64,000 nt of DNA from GCA-2748575 sp965222725 (lineage in GTDB: Bacteria; Pseudomonadota; Gammaproteobacteria; Pseudomonadales; Ketobacteraceae): NCBI GenBank assembly GCA_965222725.1, contig OZ244969.1, forward strand, positions 3,658,001 through 3,722,000, read 5' to 3'. Under the pieces are notes generated by a model, which searched no databases, was not told the origin of the DNA, and was given only the letters and a program-made list of their open reading frames with translations. Below are positions 15,764 to 24,419 of the stretch, piece by piece. Made by a program: the position numbers and the translations under genes. The first letter of the stretch is position 1, and each line of letters opens with the position of its first letter.

Positions 15764-17362
15764 TCAGTTTTTAGGCTTCCATTTGGTGAACATTTTACCC
15801 ACCAGATAGGGGGTTAAGCTGGCCGCACTTTTCACAAACTCCCGCTTGGAACGGGGGTAGGCAAAACGCTGGGCATTCAACAGGCCCTTGTAGGAATTTT
15901 CATTGAAGGGGTACCACCACAGGTTACGTTTAGCCGGCAGAATATCCCAGTTAATGGCTTTGGCATGGGTCATTTCCAGCAAGCCTTCGGGGCCATGGGT
16001 GCGGCCCAGGCCGGAATGCTTCCAGCCACCCCAGGGCATTTCAGACAGGCCATGGGTGTAAAGGTGATCATTAATGGTGGTGACACCGGATTCCAGTTTT
16101 TCGGCAATGGCTTTGGCCCGTTTGATATCCTTTGACCAGACCGACGAGGTCAACGCCAGGTGAGACTGGTTGGCTTTTTCGATGGCCTCATCGATGTGTG
16201 AAAACTTCATTACCGGAATCACCGGGCCAAAGGTTTCGTCGCGAATCAGCAGCATCTCGTCGGTGGTATCCACCATCAGCGTCGCCGGATGGAAAAAGCC
16301 GTTCTGCGGCCCGACAGGGCGTGACTGGGCCACGATTTTCGCGCCTTTTTGCAGGGCTTCTTCCACATGCTGTTCAACGGTGTTCAGCTGGCCGCGGGTG
16401 GTCAGGGCGCCAATGTCCACCTGGTGGCTGGTATCCTGGCCATGACGCAGGCTGCGGGTTTTGGCTGCCAGCATTTCCACAAACTGATCGTAAATGGCTT
16501 CGTGTACGTATACGCGCTCCACACCGCCACAGGATTGCCCGGCATTCTGAAAGCCAGCCCAGGCGGCACCATTGGTGGCTCGTTCCAGGTCTGCATCGTC
16601 CAGCACAATCATGGGGTCGTTGCCACCCAGTTCCAGAGACAGTGGCGTTAAGGTTTTGGCTGCCTGCTCCATCAATTGCTGACCAACACCCACAGAGCCG
16701 GTAAAGAAAATCTTGTCGATACCGTTTTCCAGAAAGGCTGTGGATACCGCACCACCGGAACCCACAATTTGCTGGAACAGACCCTTGGGCAGATTGCCCG
16801 CATCCACAATGCGGCTGATAGCCTGGCCCACCAGCGGCGTGGCGGCAGCCACTTTAAGAATGATGGCGTTACCTGCCATCAGGCCCATAATGACTTCACC
16901 AAAGGGAATCGATAACGGATAGTTCCAGGGGCTGATAATACCCACCACACCCAGCGGCTTGCGCTGAATAACACTTTTCTTGTTAAAGAACAGAATGCTG
17001 TCGATGGGGATTTTTTTCTCTTTCAATACTTTTTCTGCGTGGCGCGCATACCAGTCGCAGGCCAGGGTGCAGGGCAACACTTCAGTACCTAATGCGTCAG
17101 TCAAGGTTTTACCGTTACTTCTGGCAACTACCTCGGACAGCTCTTCGGCGTGCTCTACTATGTAGTCGCGCATGCGGCGCACGGCTTTTGCCCGCTGGGC
17201 AAAACTGCGGTCTGCCCAGATCTTTTGTGCCTGACGTGCCTGGGCAAAAATTTCCGGCACGGTGGCCATATCGGTATTGGCTACCTGGCCGATTTCTTCG
17301 CCGGTGCAGGGGTTTTTGGCAACGGTAAATCCGGGGGAGGATATGTTCTGTGACGCAGTCAT
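15764..17362 (-). CDS. NAD(P)-dependent aldehyde dehydrogenase
   Basis: Oxidises an aldehyde to the acid. 532 residues with the full ALDH core: N147 (SPWNYPL), the dinucleotide-fold FFTGSVGVG, general base E244 (LELGGNDP) and nucleophile C278 (GQSCGGVERVYV). Two oddities: the cofactor-ribose segment reads KVAAATP rather than the common KPSE-x-TP, and there is a C-terminal extension of about 40 residues beyond the usual end (LWWYPFNENSYKGLL to KWKPKN). It is divergent from the KstD-like and ThDP genes and may act in the same catabolic route. Substrate unknown; aliphatic or aromatic aldehydes are possible. Confidence 0.88.
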   Translation of the reverse strand: MTASQNISSPGFTVAKNPCTGEEIGQVANTDMATVPEIFAQARQAQKIWADRSFAQRAKAVRRMRDYIVEHAEELSEVVARSNGKTLTDALGTEVLPCTLACDWYARHAEKVLKEKKIPIDSILFFNKKSVIQRKPLGVVGIISPWNYPLSIPFGEVIMGLMAGNAIILKVAAATPLVGQAISRIVDAGNLPKGLFQQIVGSGGAVSTAFLENGIDKIFFTGSVGVGQQLMEQAAKTLTPLSLELGGNDPMIVLDDADLERATNGAAWAGFQNAGQSCGGVERVYVHEAIYDQFVEMLAAKTRSLRHGQDTSHQVDIGALTTRGQLNTVEQHVEEALQKGAKIVAQSRPVGPQNGFFHPATLMVDTTDEMLLIRDETFGPVIPVMKFSHIDEAIEKANQSHLALTSSVWSKDIKRAKAIAEKLESGVTTINDHLYTHGLSEMPWGGWKHSGLGRTHGPEGLLEMTHAKAINWDILPAKRNLWWYPFNENSYKGLLNAQRFAYPRSKREFVKSAASLTPYLVGKMFTKWKPKN

Positions 17363-17786
17363 GATGTTTCTCTCCGAGCAATCTCTGGCTTCTTATTAGT
17401 GGGCACAATGTTGTGGGCACATCGCTGTCGCAGGGGCATTGGTTAATCTGGTAACTGTATCCTGCCGTGTAACATTGGAGCAAATATCCCGGTTAATGAA
17501 CCCGGGTCAGATAAAGGATTTAATCATAAAGCCCGGAGACGGTGAACAGTTGTTCGTGACTCTGTGTTCACACGGCAAAGGGGAGCGGGGATTGGCGCCA
17601 TCAGGGTCAGTGGCTGTCCGGAAATGTAATATCCGTGGTTTTTCTGGTGTGGTACGTTTGTTCCACAATTTTCAGGCTCGCTTGCTTCGATCTGCGATGA
17701 AATCAGGATGGATGCTGGCGAATAGCGATGAAGTCTGTAACAGTTATACTTTCATAACAAAAACACAGTGTTAGGGAGGCTGGTGA
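17363..17786. other. divergent promoter region
   Basis: A 424-base gap between the divergent aldehyde dehydrogenase and KstD-like genes. GGAGAG precedes the dehydrogenase ATG and AGGGAGG precedes the GTG at 17787. I see a short dyad (GTTAT-N6-ATAAC near 17740) but no convincing gene, RNA or terminator. Confidence 0.5.
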
Positions 17787-19406
17787 GTGGCCAAGGTGTA
17801 TGAAACGGACGTGGTGATTATTGGCGGCGGAATCGCAGGTATTGCCACAGCCCTGGAGTTGCTGAACAAAGGTATTCAATGCCTGATTCTGGACCGGGAC
17901 ACCCGGGACCGCTTTGGCGGCCTGGCCAGGGATGCCTTCGGCGGCATGGCCTTGTGTGGCACCCCCTTGCAAAAGCTGAACAAGATTCCTGACAGCCCCG
18001 AACTGATGTTGCGTGACTGGCTGTCGTTTGCAGATTTTTCCGAAGACGATGTCTGGCCTCGCAAATGGGCGGAAATGTATGCCCAGCGTAATAACCCGGA
18101 TGTGTATCAGTGGCTGCTGACACAGGGGATCAAGTTTTTCCCCGCGGTAAACTGGGTGGAGCGGGGTGACTTTGCCCCCGGCAATTCCGTGCCCCGTTAT
18201 CACATTGTTTGGGGTACCGGCTGGGAACTGGCCGAGGTGTTGATCAAACGCCTGCAGGATCACAAAAACGCGGGCAAGCTCAGTGTTGAATTCCAGCATT
18301 TTGTTGAAGACTTTGTGATGACCGATGGCAGCGTTACCGGTTGCCAGGGTACCAATGAAGCGACCAATGAAGCCTTTGAAGTGAAAGCCGGCACGGTGGT
18401 GGTGGCTGCCGGTGGCATCAACGGCAGCCTGGAAAAAATGCGCCAGCACTGGCCGGAGGGCTGGTGTGAACCACCGGAAACCATTCTGAACGGCTCCCAC
18501 CCCTATGCCGATGGCTGGCTCCACGACAAGCTCAGTGAAAAGGGCGGTAACATCACCCATCTGGAATGGCAGTGGAACTATGCTGCGGGTATTCACCACC
18601 CCAAACCGCGCATGCCGCTCCATGGACTCAGCCTGATTCCGCCCAAATCCGCCTTGTGGATGGATTGCCGTGGCAACCGCATTGGCCCGCGCCCCATGGT
18701 CACCGGGTTTGACACCAACAAGTTGTGCGAACGGGTGTGCGAACAGGAAAAAGGCTACACCTGGCAGGTGCTGAACAAAACCATTGCCCGCAAGGAAATT
18801 TCCATTTCCGGTTCGGAACATAACCCGTCGTTCCGGGATAAAAAGTTTCTCAAGTTCATGAAAGAAATTTTGCTGGGTAATGACGATCTGTACCGCTACA
18901 TGACCGAACAATGTCCGGATGTGGTGGTGGCTCATTCCATTCCGGAACTGGTGGATAAAATGAATGCGGTTACCGGAGAAAATCTGGTAACGGTGGAAAA
19001 CCTTGAACGGGATATTAAAGCTTACGATCGCCAGATTGAGCGCGGCCCGGCACTTCATGATGATGAACAGCTGCGTTTGATTGAGCACGCCCGCCGCTGG
19101 AAGGGTGACAAGATCCGTACCTGTAAATACCAGAAAATTAATGACAAAAAAGCCTATCCACTGGTGGCCATTCGTGAATTTCTGATCAGCCGCAAAAGCA
19201 TGGGCGGCATTCAGACTGATGATTGCAGCCGGGTGCTGGATACTGCGGGCAAGCCCATGCAAAACCTGTACGCCGTGGGCGAAGCCGCCGGCTTTGGTGG
19301 TGGTGGTGTTTGCGGTAAACGTTCTCTGGAAGGGACATTTTTATCCCTCTGTATTCTCAGCGGCCGAATTGCCGGTCGCCATCTTGGGGGGGAATCCAGG
19401 CCCTAA
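17787..19406 (+). CDS. FAD-binding dehydrogenase related to 3-ketosteroid delta1-dehydrogenase
   Basis: A 539-residue flavoprotein. GTG start supported by AGGGAGG. The N-terminal dinucleotide fold VVIIGGGIAGIATALEL (GGGIAG at 13-18) is followed by LILDRDTRDRFGGLARDAFGG. The C-terminal FAD-contacting region NLYAVGEAAGFGGGGVCGKRSLEG matches the fumarate-reductase/KstD flavoprotein superfamily. Members introduce alpha,beta double bonds into ketones or steroids. The genes around it (ThDP enzyme, crotonase, aldehyde dehydrogenase) suggest a degradative route for a cyclic or branched lipid-like compound. The true substrate is not visible. Confidence 0.8.
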   Translation: MAKVYETDVVIIGGGIAGIATALELLNKGIQCLILDRDTRDRFGGLARDAFGGMALCGTPLQKLNKIPDSPELMLRDWLSFADFSEDDVWPRKWAEMYAQRNNPDVYQWLLTQGIKFFPAVNWVERGDFAPGNSVPRYHIVWGTGWELAEVLIKRLQDHKNAGKLSVEFQHFVEDFVMTDGSVTGCQGTNEATNEAFEVKAGTVVVAAGGINGSLEKMRQHWPEGWCEPPETILNGSHPYADGWLHDKLSEKGGNITHLEWQWNYAAGIHHPKPRMPLHGLSLIPPKSALWMDCRGNRIGPRPMVTGFDTNKLCERVCEQEKGYTWQVLNKTIARKEISISGSEHNPSFRDKKFLKFMKEILLGNDDLYRYMTEQCPDVVVAHSIPELVDKMNAVTGENLVTVENLERDIKAYDRQIERGPALHDDEQLRLIEHARRWKGDKIRTCKYQKINDKKAYPLVAIREFLISRKSMGGIQTDDCSRVLDTAGKPMQNLYAVGEAAGFGGGGVCGKRSLEGTFLSLCILSGRIAGRHLGGESRP

Positions 19407-19508
19407 CTTGCAGGCTGACCGGCGCAAAAGTGAGCTCTGGCAATTTCCCGGGATTTAAAATAGTCTTTCGTTCAATAGACGTTCGATTATTGGGGACAGG
19501 GAAAACCT

Positions 19509-21242
19509 ATGAAAAAAACCGGCGCTTGGTTAGTACGCTATGGCCTGGAGCAAGTGGGAGTACGGTACACCTTCGGCATTCCCGGGGTTCATAACACCGA
19601 GCTGTATGACGAGCTGAACAGCTCGGAACAGATTGAGCCTATTCTGGTCACCCACGAGGCCGGTGGCGCCTTTATGGCAGAAGCCATGAGCCGGGTATCT
19701 GACACTGTTGGCGCTCTGGTGATTGTGCCCGCTGCCGGGGCGGCTTATGCCAGCGCCGGTATTGGTGAGGCCTTTCTGGATGGCATTCCCTTGCTGGTGA
19801 TTTCAGGTGGTATCCGTAGCGATGTGCCTTTCCGTTATCAGCTCCATGAAATGGATCAGCAGGCCATGATGGCCGCCATCACCAAACGCACCTATAAAAT
19901 CGAAAACCATAATCAGATTGTTCCCACCATTTTTGAAGCCTATCAAACCGCCATTCAGGGCGAACCGGGGCCGGTATTTATTGAGGTGCCGGTAAACATT
20001 CAACTCTTTACCGGTGAAGTGGGGTCATTACCGGTATTTAACCGTCGCCTGCCGGCGGCGGATTTTGATCCGAACAGTATTCAGGACGCAGCGGAACTGT
20101 TGTGTCAGGCAAAAAAGCCCGGCATTTTTGTGGGGTGGGGCGCCCGTGACAGCAGTGACCTGATCATTCAGATTGCAGAACATCTGAATGCGCCTGTAGC
20201 CACTACGTTGCAGGGGCTAAGTGTATTTCCTGCCAATCACCCGTTACATACCGGCATGAGCTTTGGCAGTTCTTCGGTTCCGGCGGCAGAAAATGCATTC
20301 AGGGATTGTGATTGCCTGCTGGCGGTGGGCGCGCGTTTCGGGGAAATATCAACGGGTAGCTTTGGCGTCAAGGTGCCGGAAAAACTGATTCATGTGGATA
20401 TTAACCCGCGGGTATTGAACGCCAATTATCCTGCCCGGGTGGCTATTGAAAGCGACGCCCGGATTGCCATGAAAGCCCTGTGGACAGAACTGAAAACCCG
20501 GGAAAAACCCAAAAATGAGCGGGCGGATATCAGCATTCAGATTGGCCGCGATAAAGCTGACTATTATTCCGAATGGGCTGAGCATGACAGTGGTGACCGG
20601 GTAAATCCTTATCTGTTTTTTAAATCCCTGCGGGAGCAATTGGCAGACGATGACATCATGGTGGTGGATGATGGTAACCATACGTTTCTTGCTGCCGAGT
20701 TAATGCCTATTCACACATCAAAGCACTTTATATCTCCCACGGATTTTAACTGCATGGGTTACTGTGTGCCGGGCGTGATTGCTGCCAAGCTTGCCCATCC
20801 GAATAAGCAAGTGGTGGGTATCGTTGGTGACGGCGCCTTTACCATGACCTGTATGGAAATCCTGACCGCTGCCACTCACAAGCTGGGCGGTGTATTTTTT
20901 GTGTTTCATGATGGTGAACTGTCCCAGATTGCCCAGGCCCAGGAAATTCCCTACAACCGTAAAACCTGCACGGTGATCGGAAATCTGGATGTGTCCGGTG
21001 TGGCCCGGGCAACGGGGGCGCGGTTTCTGGCGCTGGAATCCAATAGGGAAATTGATGATGTGATTCGCCGGGCATTGGAATTCGGTGCCGCCAATACGCC
21101 GGTGGTGGTGGATGTGAATATTGATTATTCGAAACGTACCCGTTTTACGGAAGGTGCGGTGGCTACCAATCTGAAACGTTTTAATCTGCCGACTAAAGCG
21201 CGGTTTATCAGTCGGGCTATTAAACGCAAAATCACCGGTTAG
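19509..21242 (+). CDS. thiamine-diphosphate-dependent enzyme, acetolactate-synthase-like
   Basis: A 577-residue three-domain ThDP enzyme (N-terminal Pyr domain, central domain, C-terminal PP domain). E50 in LVTHEAGGAF is the conserved cofactor-activating glutamate, and IPGVHNTELYDEL opens the Pyr domain. The Mg-ThDP motif begins with GDG (440-442) but ends in VFHDGELS where most relatives have a paired-asparagine segment, a notable departure. It does not look like the biosynthetic IlvB or IlvI. The family includes decarboxylases, carboligases and C-C hydrolases acting on cyclic diketones. It lies 102 bases after the KstD-like gene on the same strand, so co-action is likely. Confidence 0.8.
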   Translation: MKKTGAWLVRYGLEQVGVRYTFGIPGVHNTELYDELNSSEQIEPILVTHEAGGAFMAEAMSRVSDTVGALVIVPAAGAAYASAGIGEAFLDGIPLLVISGGIRSDVPFRYQLHEMDQQAMMAAITKRTYKIENHNQIVPTIFEAYQTAIQGEPGPVFIEVPVNIQLFTGEVGSLPVFNRRLPAADFDPNSIQDAAELLCQAKKPGIFVGWGARDSSDLIIQIAEHLNAPVATTLQGLSVFPANHPLHTGMSFGSSSVPAAENAFRDCDCLLAVGARFGEISTGSFGVKVPEKLIHVDINPRVLNANYPARVAIESDARIAMKALWTELKTREKPKNERADISIQIGRDKADYYSEWAEHDSGDRVNPYLFFKSLREQLADDDIMVVDDGNHTFLAAELMPIHTSKHFISPTDFNCMGYCVPGVIAAKLAHPNKQVVGIVGDGAFTMTCMEILTAATHKLGGVFFVFHDGELSQIAQAQEIPYNRKTCTVIGNLDVSGVARATGARFLALESNREIDDVIRRALEFGAANTPVVVDVNIDYSKRTRFTEGAVATNLKRFNLPTKARFISRAIKRKITG

Positions 21243-21269
21243 CTTGACTTGGTTTAAACTCACGCAAAA

Positions 21270-21303
21270 AAAAAGCTCATGCCGTTTGCTGCATGAGCTT
21301 TTT
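21270..21303. terminator. bidirectional terminator
   Basis: AAAAAGCTCATGC (21270-21282) pairs with GCATGAGCTTTTT (21291-21303) around CGTTTGCT. It separates the convergent ThDP and crotonase genes. Confidence 0.9.
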
Positions 21304-21327
21304 GGTCAGAAAGCAAATCTGCCTGCG

Positions 21328-22113
21328 TTACTTGCCTTTAAAAACCGCTTCGCGCCTTTCGATAAAGGAATTAACGCCTTCGGCGGCGTCTTCACTTTTC
21401 ATGACGGGCACCAGGTCTTCCATAAACTGTTTGACGCAGCTGGCCTGATCATGAGGATGAGCCAGACCAAAGCGTGATGCCTTTAAGGCACCCTGTACCC
21501 CCATGGGAGCGGCCTTGGCAATCTTGCCGGCAATTTCCATGGCCTTTTCAAATTGCTCGCCCGGTTCCACCAGCTCCTGAACCATGCCCCACTGGTAGGC
21601 TTCTTCGGCACTCCAGCGGTCACCGGTCAGCAATACTTTTTGCGAATTACCCCAGCCGATCTGGGTAGGCAAACGCAGGGTGGCACCACCGCAGGGATAC
21701 AAACCGCGCTGCACTTCCAGCATCTGGAACTGGGTATCTCTGGCGGCTACCCGTACTTCGGTGTTCAGCAAAATTTCCACACCCCAGGTAAAGCAGTATC
21801 CCTGCACGGCAATCACTACCGGTTTGTTATGACGCTCGCCGGTCAATCCCATGGGATCAATTTCGCCCTCTGCCACGGGGAAAGCATTGCCGCTACCAAA
21901 AATCGGTGCCCACTTATCCAGCTCTACACCGGCGGTAAAGTGTTTGCCTTCGGCATAGAGCACGGCCACCCGCAATTCGGGATCAGCATTCAGCTGGGCC
22001 AGGGCCTTGCCCATATCGTGATACATGTCCGGCGACAGGGCGTTGTATTTTTCCGGGCGGTTAATATGAATAACCAGAATGTGTCCTTCCACACGGGTTT
22101 CTATGTGTGCCAT
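21328..22113 (-). CDS. enoyl-CoA hydratase/isomerase (crotonase) family protein
   Basis: A 261-residue crotonase-fold protein acting on an acyl-CoA. The oxyanion-hole segments are present (EGKHFTAGVEL near 56-64; GYCFTWGVEIL near 105-115). Of the two catalytic glutamates of classical hydratases, the first is kept as E133 (LEVQRGLYP), but the second position reads Q158 (NSQKVLLTG). Plain hydration is therefore doubtful, and isomerase, hydrolase or ring-cleaving activity is possible. It converges on the ThDP gene and is probably part of the same catabolic locus. A dyad (22202-22217) lies upstream. Confidence 0.85.
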   Translation of the reverse strand: MAHIETRVEGHILVIHINRPEKYNALSPDMYHDMGKALAQLNADPELRVAVLYAEGKHFTAGVELDKWAPIFGSGNAFPVAEGEIDPMGLTGERHNKPVVIAVQGYCFTWGVEILLNTEVRVAARDTQFQMLEVQRGLYPCGGATLRLPTQIGWGNSQKVLLTGDRWSAEEAYQWGMVQELVEPGEQFEKAMEIAGKIAKAAPMGVQGALKASRFGLAHPHDQASCVKQFMEDLVPVMKSEDAAEGVNSFIERREAVFKGK

Positions 22114-22201
22114 GGTTTCCCCTTGCTTGTTGTTGTGTTTTTAATCGATGTACATTCTGCAAAATCCCGTTGAGTTTGGCATTGTTTGCCCCGCGGGATA
22201 A

Positions 22202-22217
22202 TTGTCATTTGTGACAA
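22202..22217. promoter_or_regulatory. dyad upstream of crotonase gene
   Basis: TTGTCA-TTTG-TGACAA is a perfect 16-base dyad, 88 bases upstream of the crotonase start. Its shape resembles CRP/FNR-superfamily sites but does not match either consensus exactly. Confidence 0.35.
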
Positions 22218-22244
22218 ATCCGGGCTAATTTGGGTCAATCATAA

Positions 22245-22275
22245 AAGAAAGGGGCCGGGGTTTGTGGCCCCGGCC
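22245..22275 (-). terminator. flagellin terminator
   Basis: GGCCGGGG (22253-22260) pairs with CCCCGGCC (22268-22275). Read on the minus strand it is followed by CCTTTCTTTTAT and lies 46 bases past the flagellin stop. Confidence 0.8.
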
Positions 22276-22320
22276 TTTGTTGACATGAATTTGTGGAAAT
22301 GAAAAAGATGAGCGTTGACT

Positions 22321-23949
22321 TCAGGAAAGCAGCTGCAGAATCTGCTGGGACTGCGCGTTGGCCTGGGATTGAACAGCCACCCCGGCCTGTTGCTGTACCA
22401 GCCGTTTGGTGAGTTCCGACAGCTGTTGGGCAAAGTCCGTATCCTGAATACGGGAGCGGGCCGCTTCCTGGTTTTCCGCAGACTGTGACAGGTTGCGGAT
22501 GCTGGAATCAAAGCGGTTCTGAATGGCACCCAGTTCGGCACGCAGTCCGTCAATCTGTTGCAGCGCGCTGTCGATGGAACTGACGGTGTTGTTGGCCGCT
22601 TCTTCGGTCGATACATCCGCGTTGGCCAGGGTGCCCTGGGCTCTGACATTGTCCTGCGCACCTTCAACGGACAGATCATCAAAGCCGGTAATATCGTTGG
22701 AAGCACCGGTGAATGCCAGGGAATCATCGGCTGAAACCGTTACCTGACCGGTCACCCGCAGATCACTGAACTGGGCATCAAAGCGGTTGTCGCCACCGCC
22801 GAATAAGGTATTGCTAACTTCAGCAGAGGAGGTGTTCACCACAATGTCACGGCCGTCTTCTGCCGCCAGCACCAGCTCACCATTGTTATCGACACTGGCG
22901 GTTACGCCGGTGTCGTCGCTGCGGGCATTAATGGCTTCCACCAGTGAACCGCTGGCATCATTTTCCTCAAAAGTGACCGGGCCGATATCAACGCCGTTAA
23001 TGCTCAGGTCACCGTTTTCCAGGCTACCTTGTGCCACGTTAGTGTTGGGTGCATTGGTACTGTCCACGCTGCCGGAAAAATCATCGGTCACCACATCACT
23101 GGCTCGGAATTCGGTACGGGCACTGGCAAACACATTTTCAAAACCTTCTTCGCCACTTTCCCGCACACTGTTTATGCGTTCCGCAATGGCCTTGGCGCTG
23201 CCGGAGCCAAAATTGGCATTGTTGGGATCGGTCAGGTCACTGGTGTTATCCACCGTATCGATGGCGCCACCAAAGGCATCATCAGCAATATTCACCGGAT
23301 CCTCGCCGGCAACCGCCACATTGAATTCAGTAATGTTGCCCACATCGGCATTGCCTTCCTGAATGCCCTGGGTTCCCAGTTCGGTATCTTCCAGGCGAAC
23401 ACGATCACCGCGGGATTGTACACTGCCTGGCTGATTGCCCAGAGTGTCCAGTGAGGCATTCAGGCCGGATACGCCGACACTGTCGCCGCTATTGGCACCC
23501 ACCTGAAAATTCAGATCACCCAGAGCACCGGATAAAACCTGCTTGCCGTTAAAAGTCGTGGTTTCTGCAATACGGCTCACCTCCGAGGTAAGCTGGTCAA
23601 TCTCTTTCTGGATGGAACCACGGTCGCTGGCATTCAGGGTGCCGTTGGCAGCTTGCAGTGACAGGTCGCGAATGCGTTGCAGATTGGTGGTCACTTCGCC
23701 CAGAGCACTTTCTGCTGTCTGTGCAAAGGAAATACCGTCATTGGCATTCCGTACGGCAACATTCAGTCCGCCTACCTGAGTCTGAAAACGGTTGGCAATC
23801 GACAAACCGGCGGCATCGTCTTTGGCGCTGTTAATACGAGTACCGGAGGCAACTTTTTCGAACGCCGAACGAATCGCCTGATTCTGCTTGTTGAGAATAT
23901 TGATACCAACCAGGCTGGACAGGTTGGTATTGATCGAATTATTGGGCAT
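22321..23949 (-). CDS. fliC: flagellin
   Basis: Filament subunit, 542 residues. ATG at 23949 gives the classic N-terminus PNNSINTNLSSLVGINILNK; the frame runs further upstream only from a weak TTG. D0/D1 regions are intact at both ends: ASGTRINSAKDDAAGLSIANRF and ANDGISFAQTAESAL near the N-terminus, and FAQQLSELTKRLVQQQ to QILQLLS at the C-terminus. The middle (about 150-430) is an acidic, Asn/Asp/Ser-rich variable region, larger than in minimal flagellins. No other filament, cap or export gene is adjacent, which is unusual for flagellin. Upstream, a weak minus-strand sigma-28-like match (TAAA-N15-GCAGAATA, 24061-24035) is the best promoter candidate. Confidence 0.95.
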   Translation of the reverse strand: MPNNSINTNLSSLVGINILNKQNQAIRSAFEKVASGTRINSAKDDAAGLSIANRFQTQVGGLNVAVRNANDGISFAQTAESALGEVTTNLQRIRDLSLQAANGTLNASDRGSIQKEIDQLTSEVSRIAETTTFNGKQVLSGALGDLNFQVGANSGDSVGVSGLNASLDTLGNQPGSVQSRGDRVRLEDTELGTQGIQEGNADVGNITEFNVAVAGEDPVNIADDAFGGAIDTVDNTSDLTDPNNANFGSGSAKAIAERINSVRESGEEGFENVFASARTEFRASDVVTDDFSGSVDSTNAPNTNVAQGSLENGDLSINGVDIGPVTFEENDASGSLVEAINARSDDTGVTASVDNNGELVLAAEDGRDIVVNTSSAEVSNTLFGGGDNRFDAQFSDLRVTGQVTVSADDSLAFTGASNDITGFDDLSVEGAQDNVRAQGTLANADVSTEEAANNTVSSIDSALQQIDGLRAELGAIQNRFDSSIRNLSQSAENQEAARSRIQDTDFAQQLSELTKRLVQQQAGVAVQSQANAQSQQILQLLS

Positions 23950-24010
23950 AGCTAAAGCACCAATGTGAGAGATGAGGTACCTCAAAATATAGCGCTATTG
24001 GAAAGCCTGT

Positions 24011-24037
24011 TAAAGAAATTCGCGCTTCTGCCGATAT
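24011..24037 (+). promoter_or_regulatory. sigma-28-like promoter pointing away from flagellin
   Basis: On the plus strand TAAA (24011-24014), then 15 bases, then GCCGATAT (24030-24037) matches 7 of 8 positions of the -10 consensus with correct spacing. It points toward 24045 and beyond, not into flagellin. It could be chance, or drive a small RNA. Confidence 0.4.
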
Positions 24038-24044
24038 TCTGCGG

Positions 24045-24205
24045 AATTTTCACAGTTTTTAAGAAAGTTGCGTTATTTGTGGGGCTTTTTAATAGCTGGC
24101 GGGTATCAGTGGCCTAGTCAGGTTCGGTGGCGACTCGGGGAAAGCTTCTGAAAGTCGCCGGGGCGAACAGCGGATTTGGGCAATCAGACTGTTCACCCCG
24201 GAAGG
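24045..24205 (+). ncRNA. candidate structured small RNA (speculative)
   Basis: The 470-base gap between flagellin and the hemolysin-family gene has no protein gene. It holds two consecutive hairpins: GGCGACT (24129-24135) with AGTCGCC (24153-24159), then GGGGCGAACAG (24160-24170) with CTGTTCACCCC (24189-24199), 10 of 11 paired. A sigma-28-like promoter lies just upstream. No T-run follows the second stem, so the 3' end is unclear. Confidence 0.2.
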
Positions 24206-24335
24206 TCAGTGAGTGTCTTCAACAGTAGACGGAGCCATTAAACCGCAAATGAGCGGTGCTGTGAATGTGACACATTGACGCACCCCGAAAATCAGCGCTA
24301 GCGGGCAGGCGTCACATATTTGCCAGATCCTTGTC

Positions 24336-24349
24336 CTGATCATGATCAG
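24336..24349. promoter_or_regulatory. 14-base palindrome at the operon head
   Basis: CTGATCATGATCAG is a perfect palindrome one base upstream of the PmrA/QseB-type box. It may be a second operator for the 24.4-32.8 kb operon. Confidence 0.4.
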
Positions 24350-24350
24350 T

Positions 24351-24367
24351 CTTAAGTTTTCTTTAAG
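24351..24367 (+). promoter_or_regulatory. PmrA/QseB-type response-regulator box
   Basis: CTTAAG (24351-24356), five bases, TTTAAG (24362-24367) matches the YTTAAK-N5-YTTAAK direct repeat recognised by PmrA/QseB-class regulators. It sits 52 bases upstream of the first gene of an operon that itself encodes a regulator of this class, suggesting autoregulation. Confidence 0.6.
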
Positions 24368-24419
24368 TTTGCCCCGCCACACTGACACCATCGAATCATT
24401 AACAGGTGGAGTCAGCCCT

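Noticed and set aside
17439..17774. 111-codon frame in the divergent promoter gap
   Set aside because: No good start signal, mixed composition and overlap with the promoter region of the KstD-like gene.
17703..19262. 519-codon open frame antisense to the KstD-like gene
   Set aside because: Long but histidine/glycine-rich low-information product; the plus strand encodes an obvious flavoprotein.
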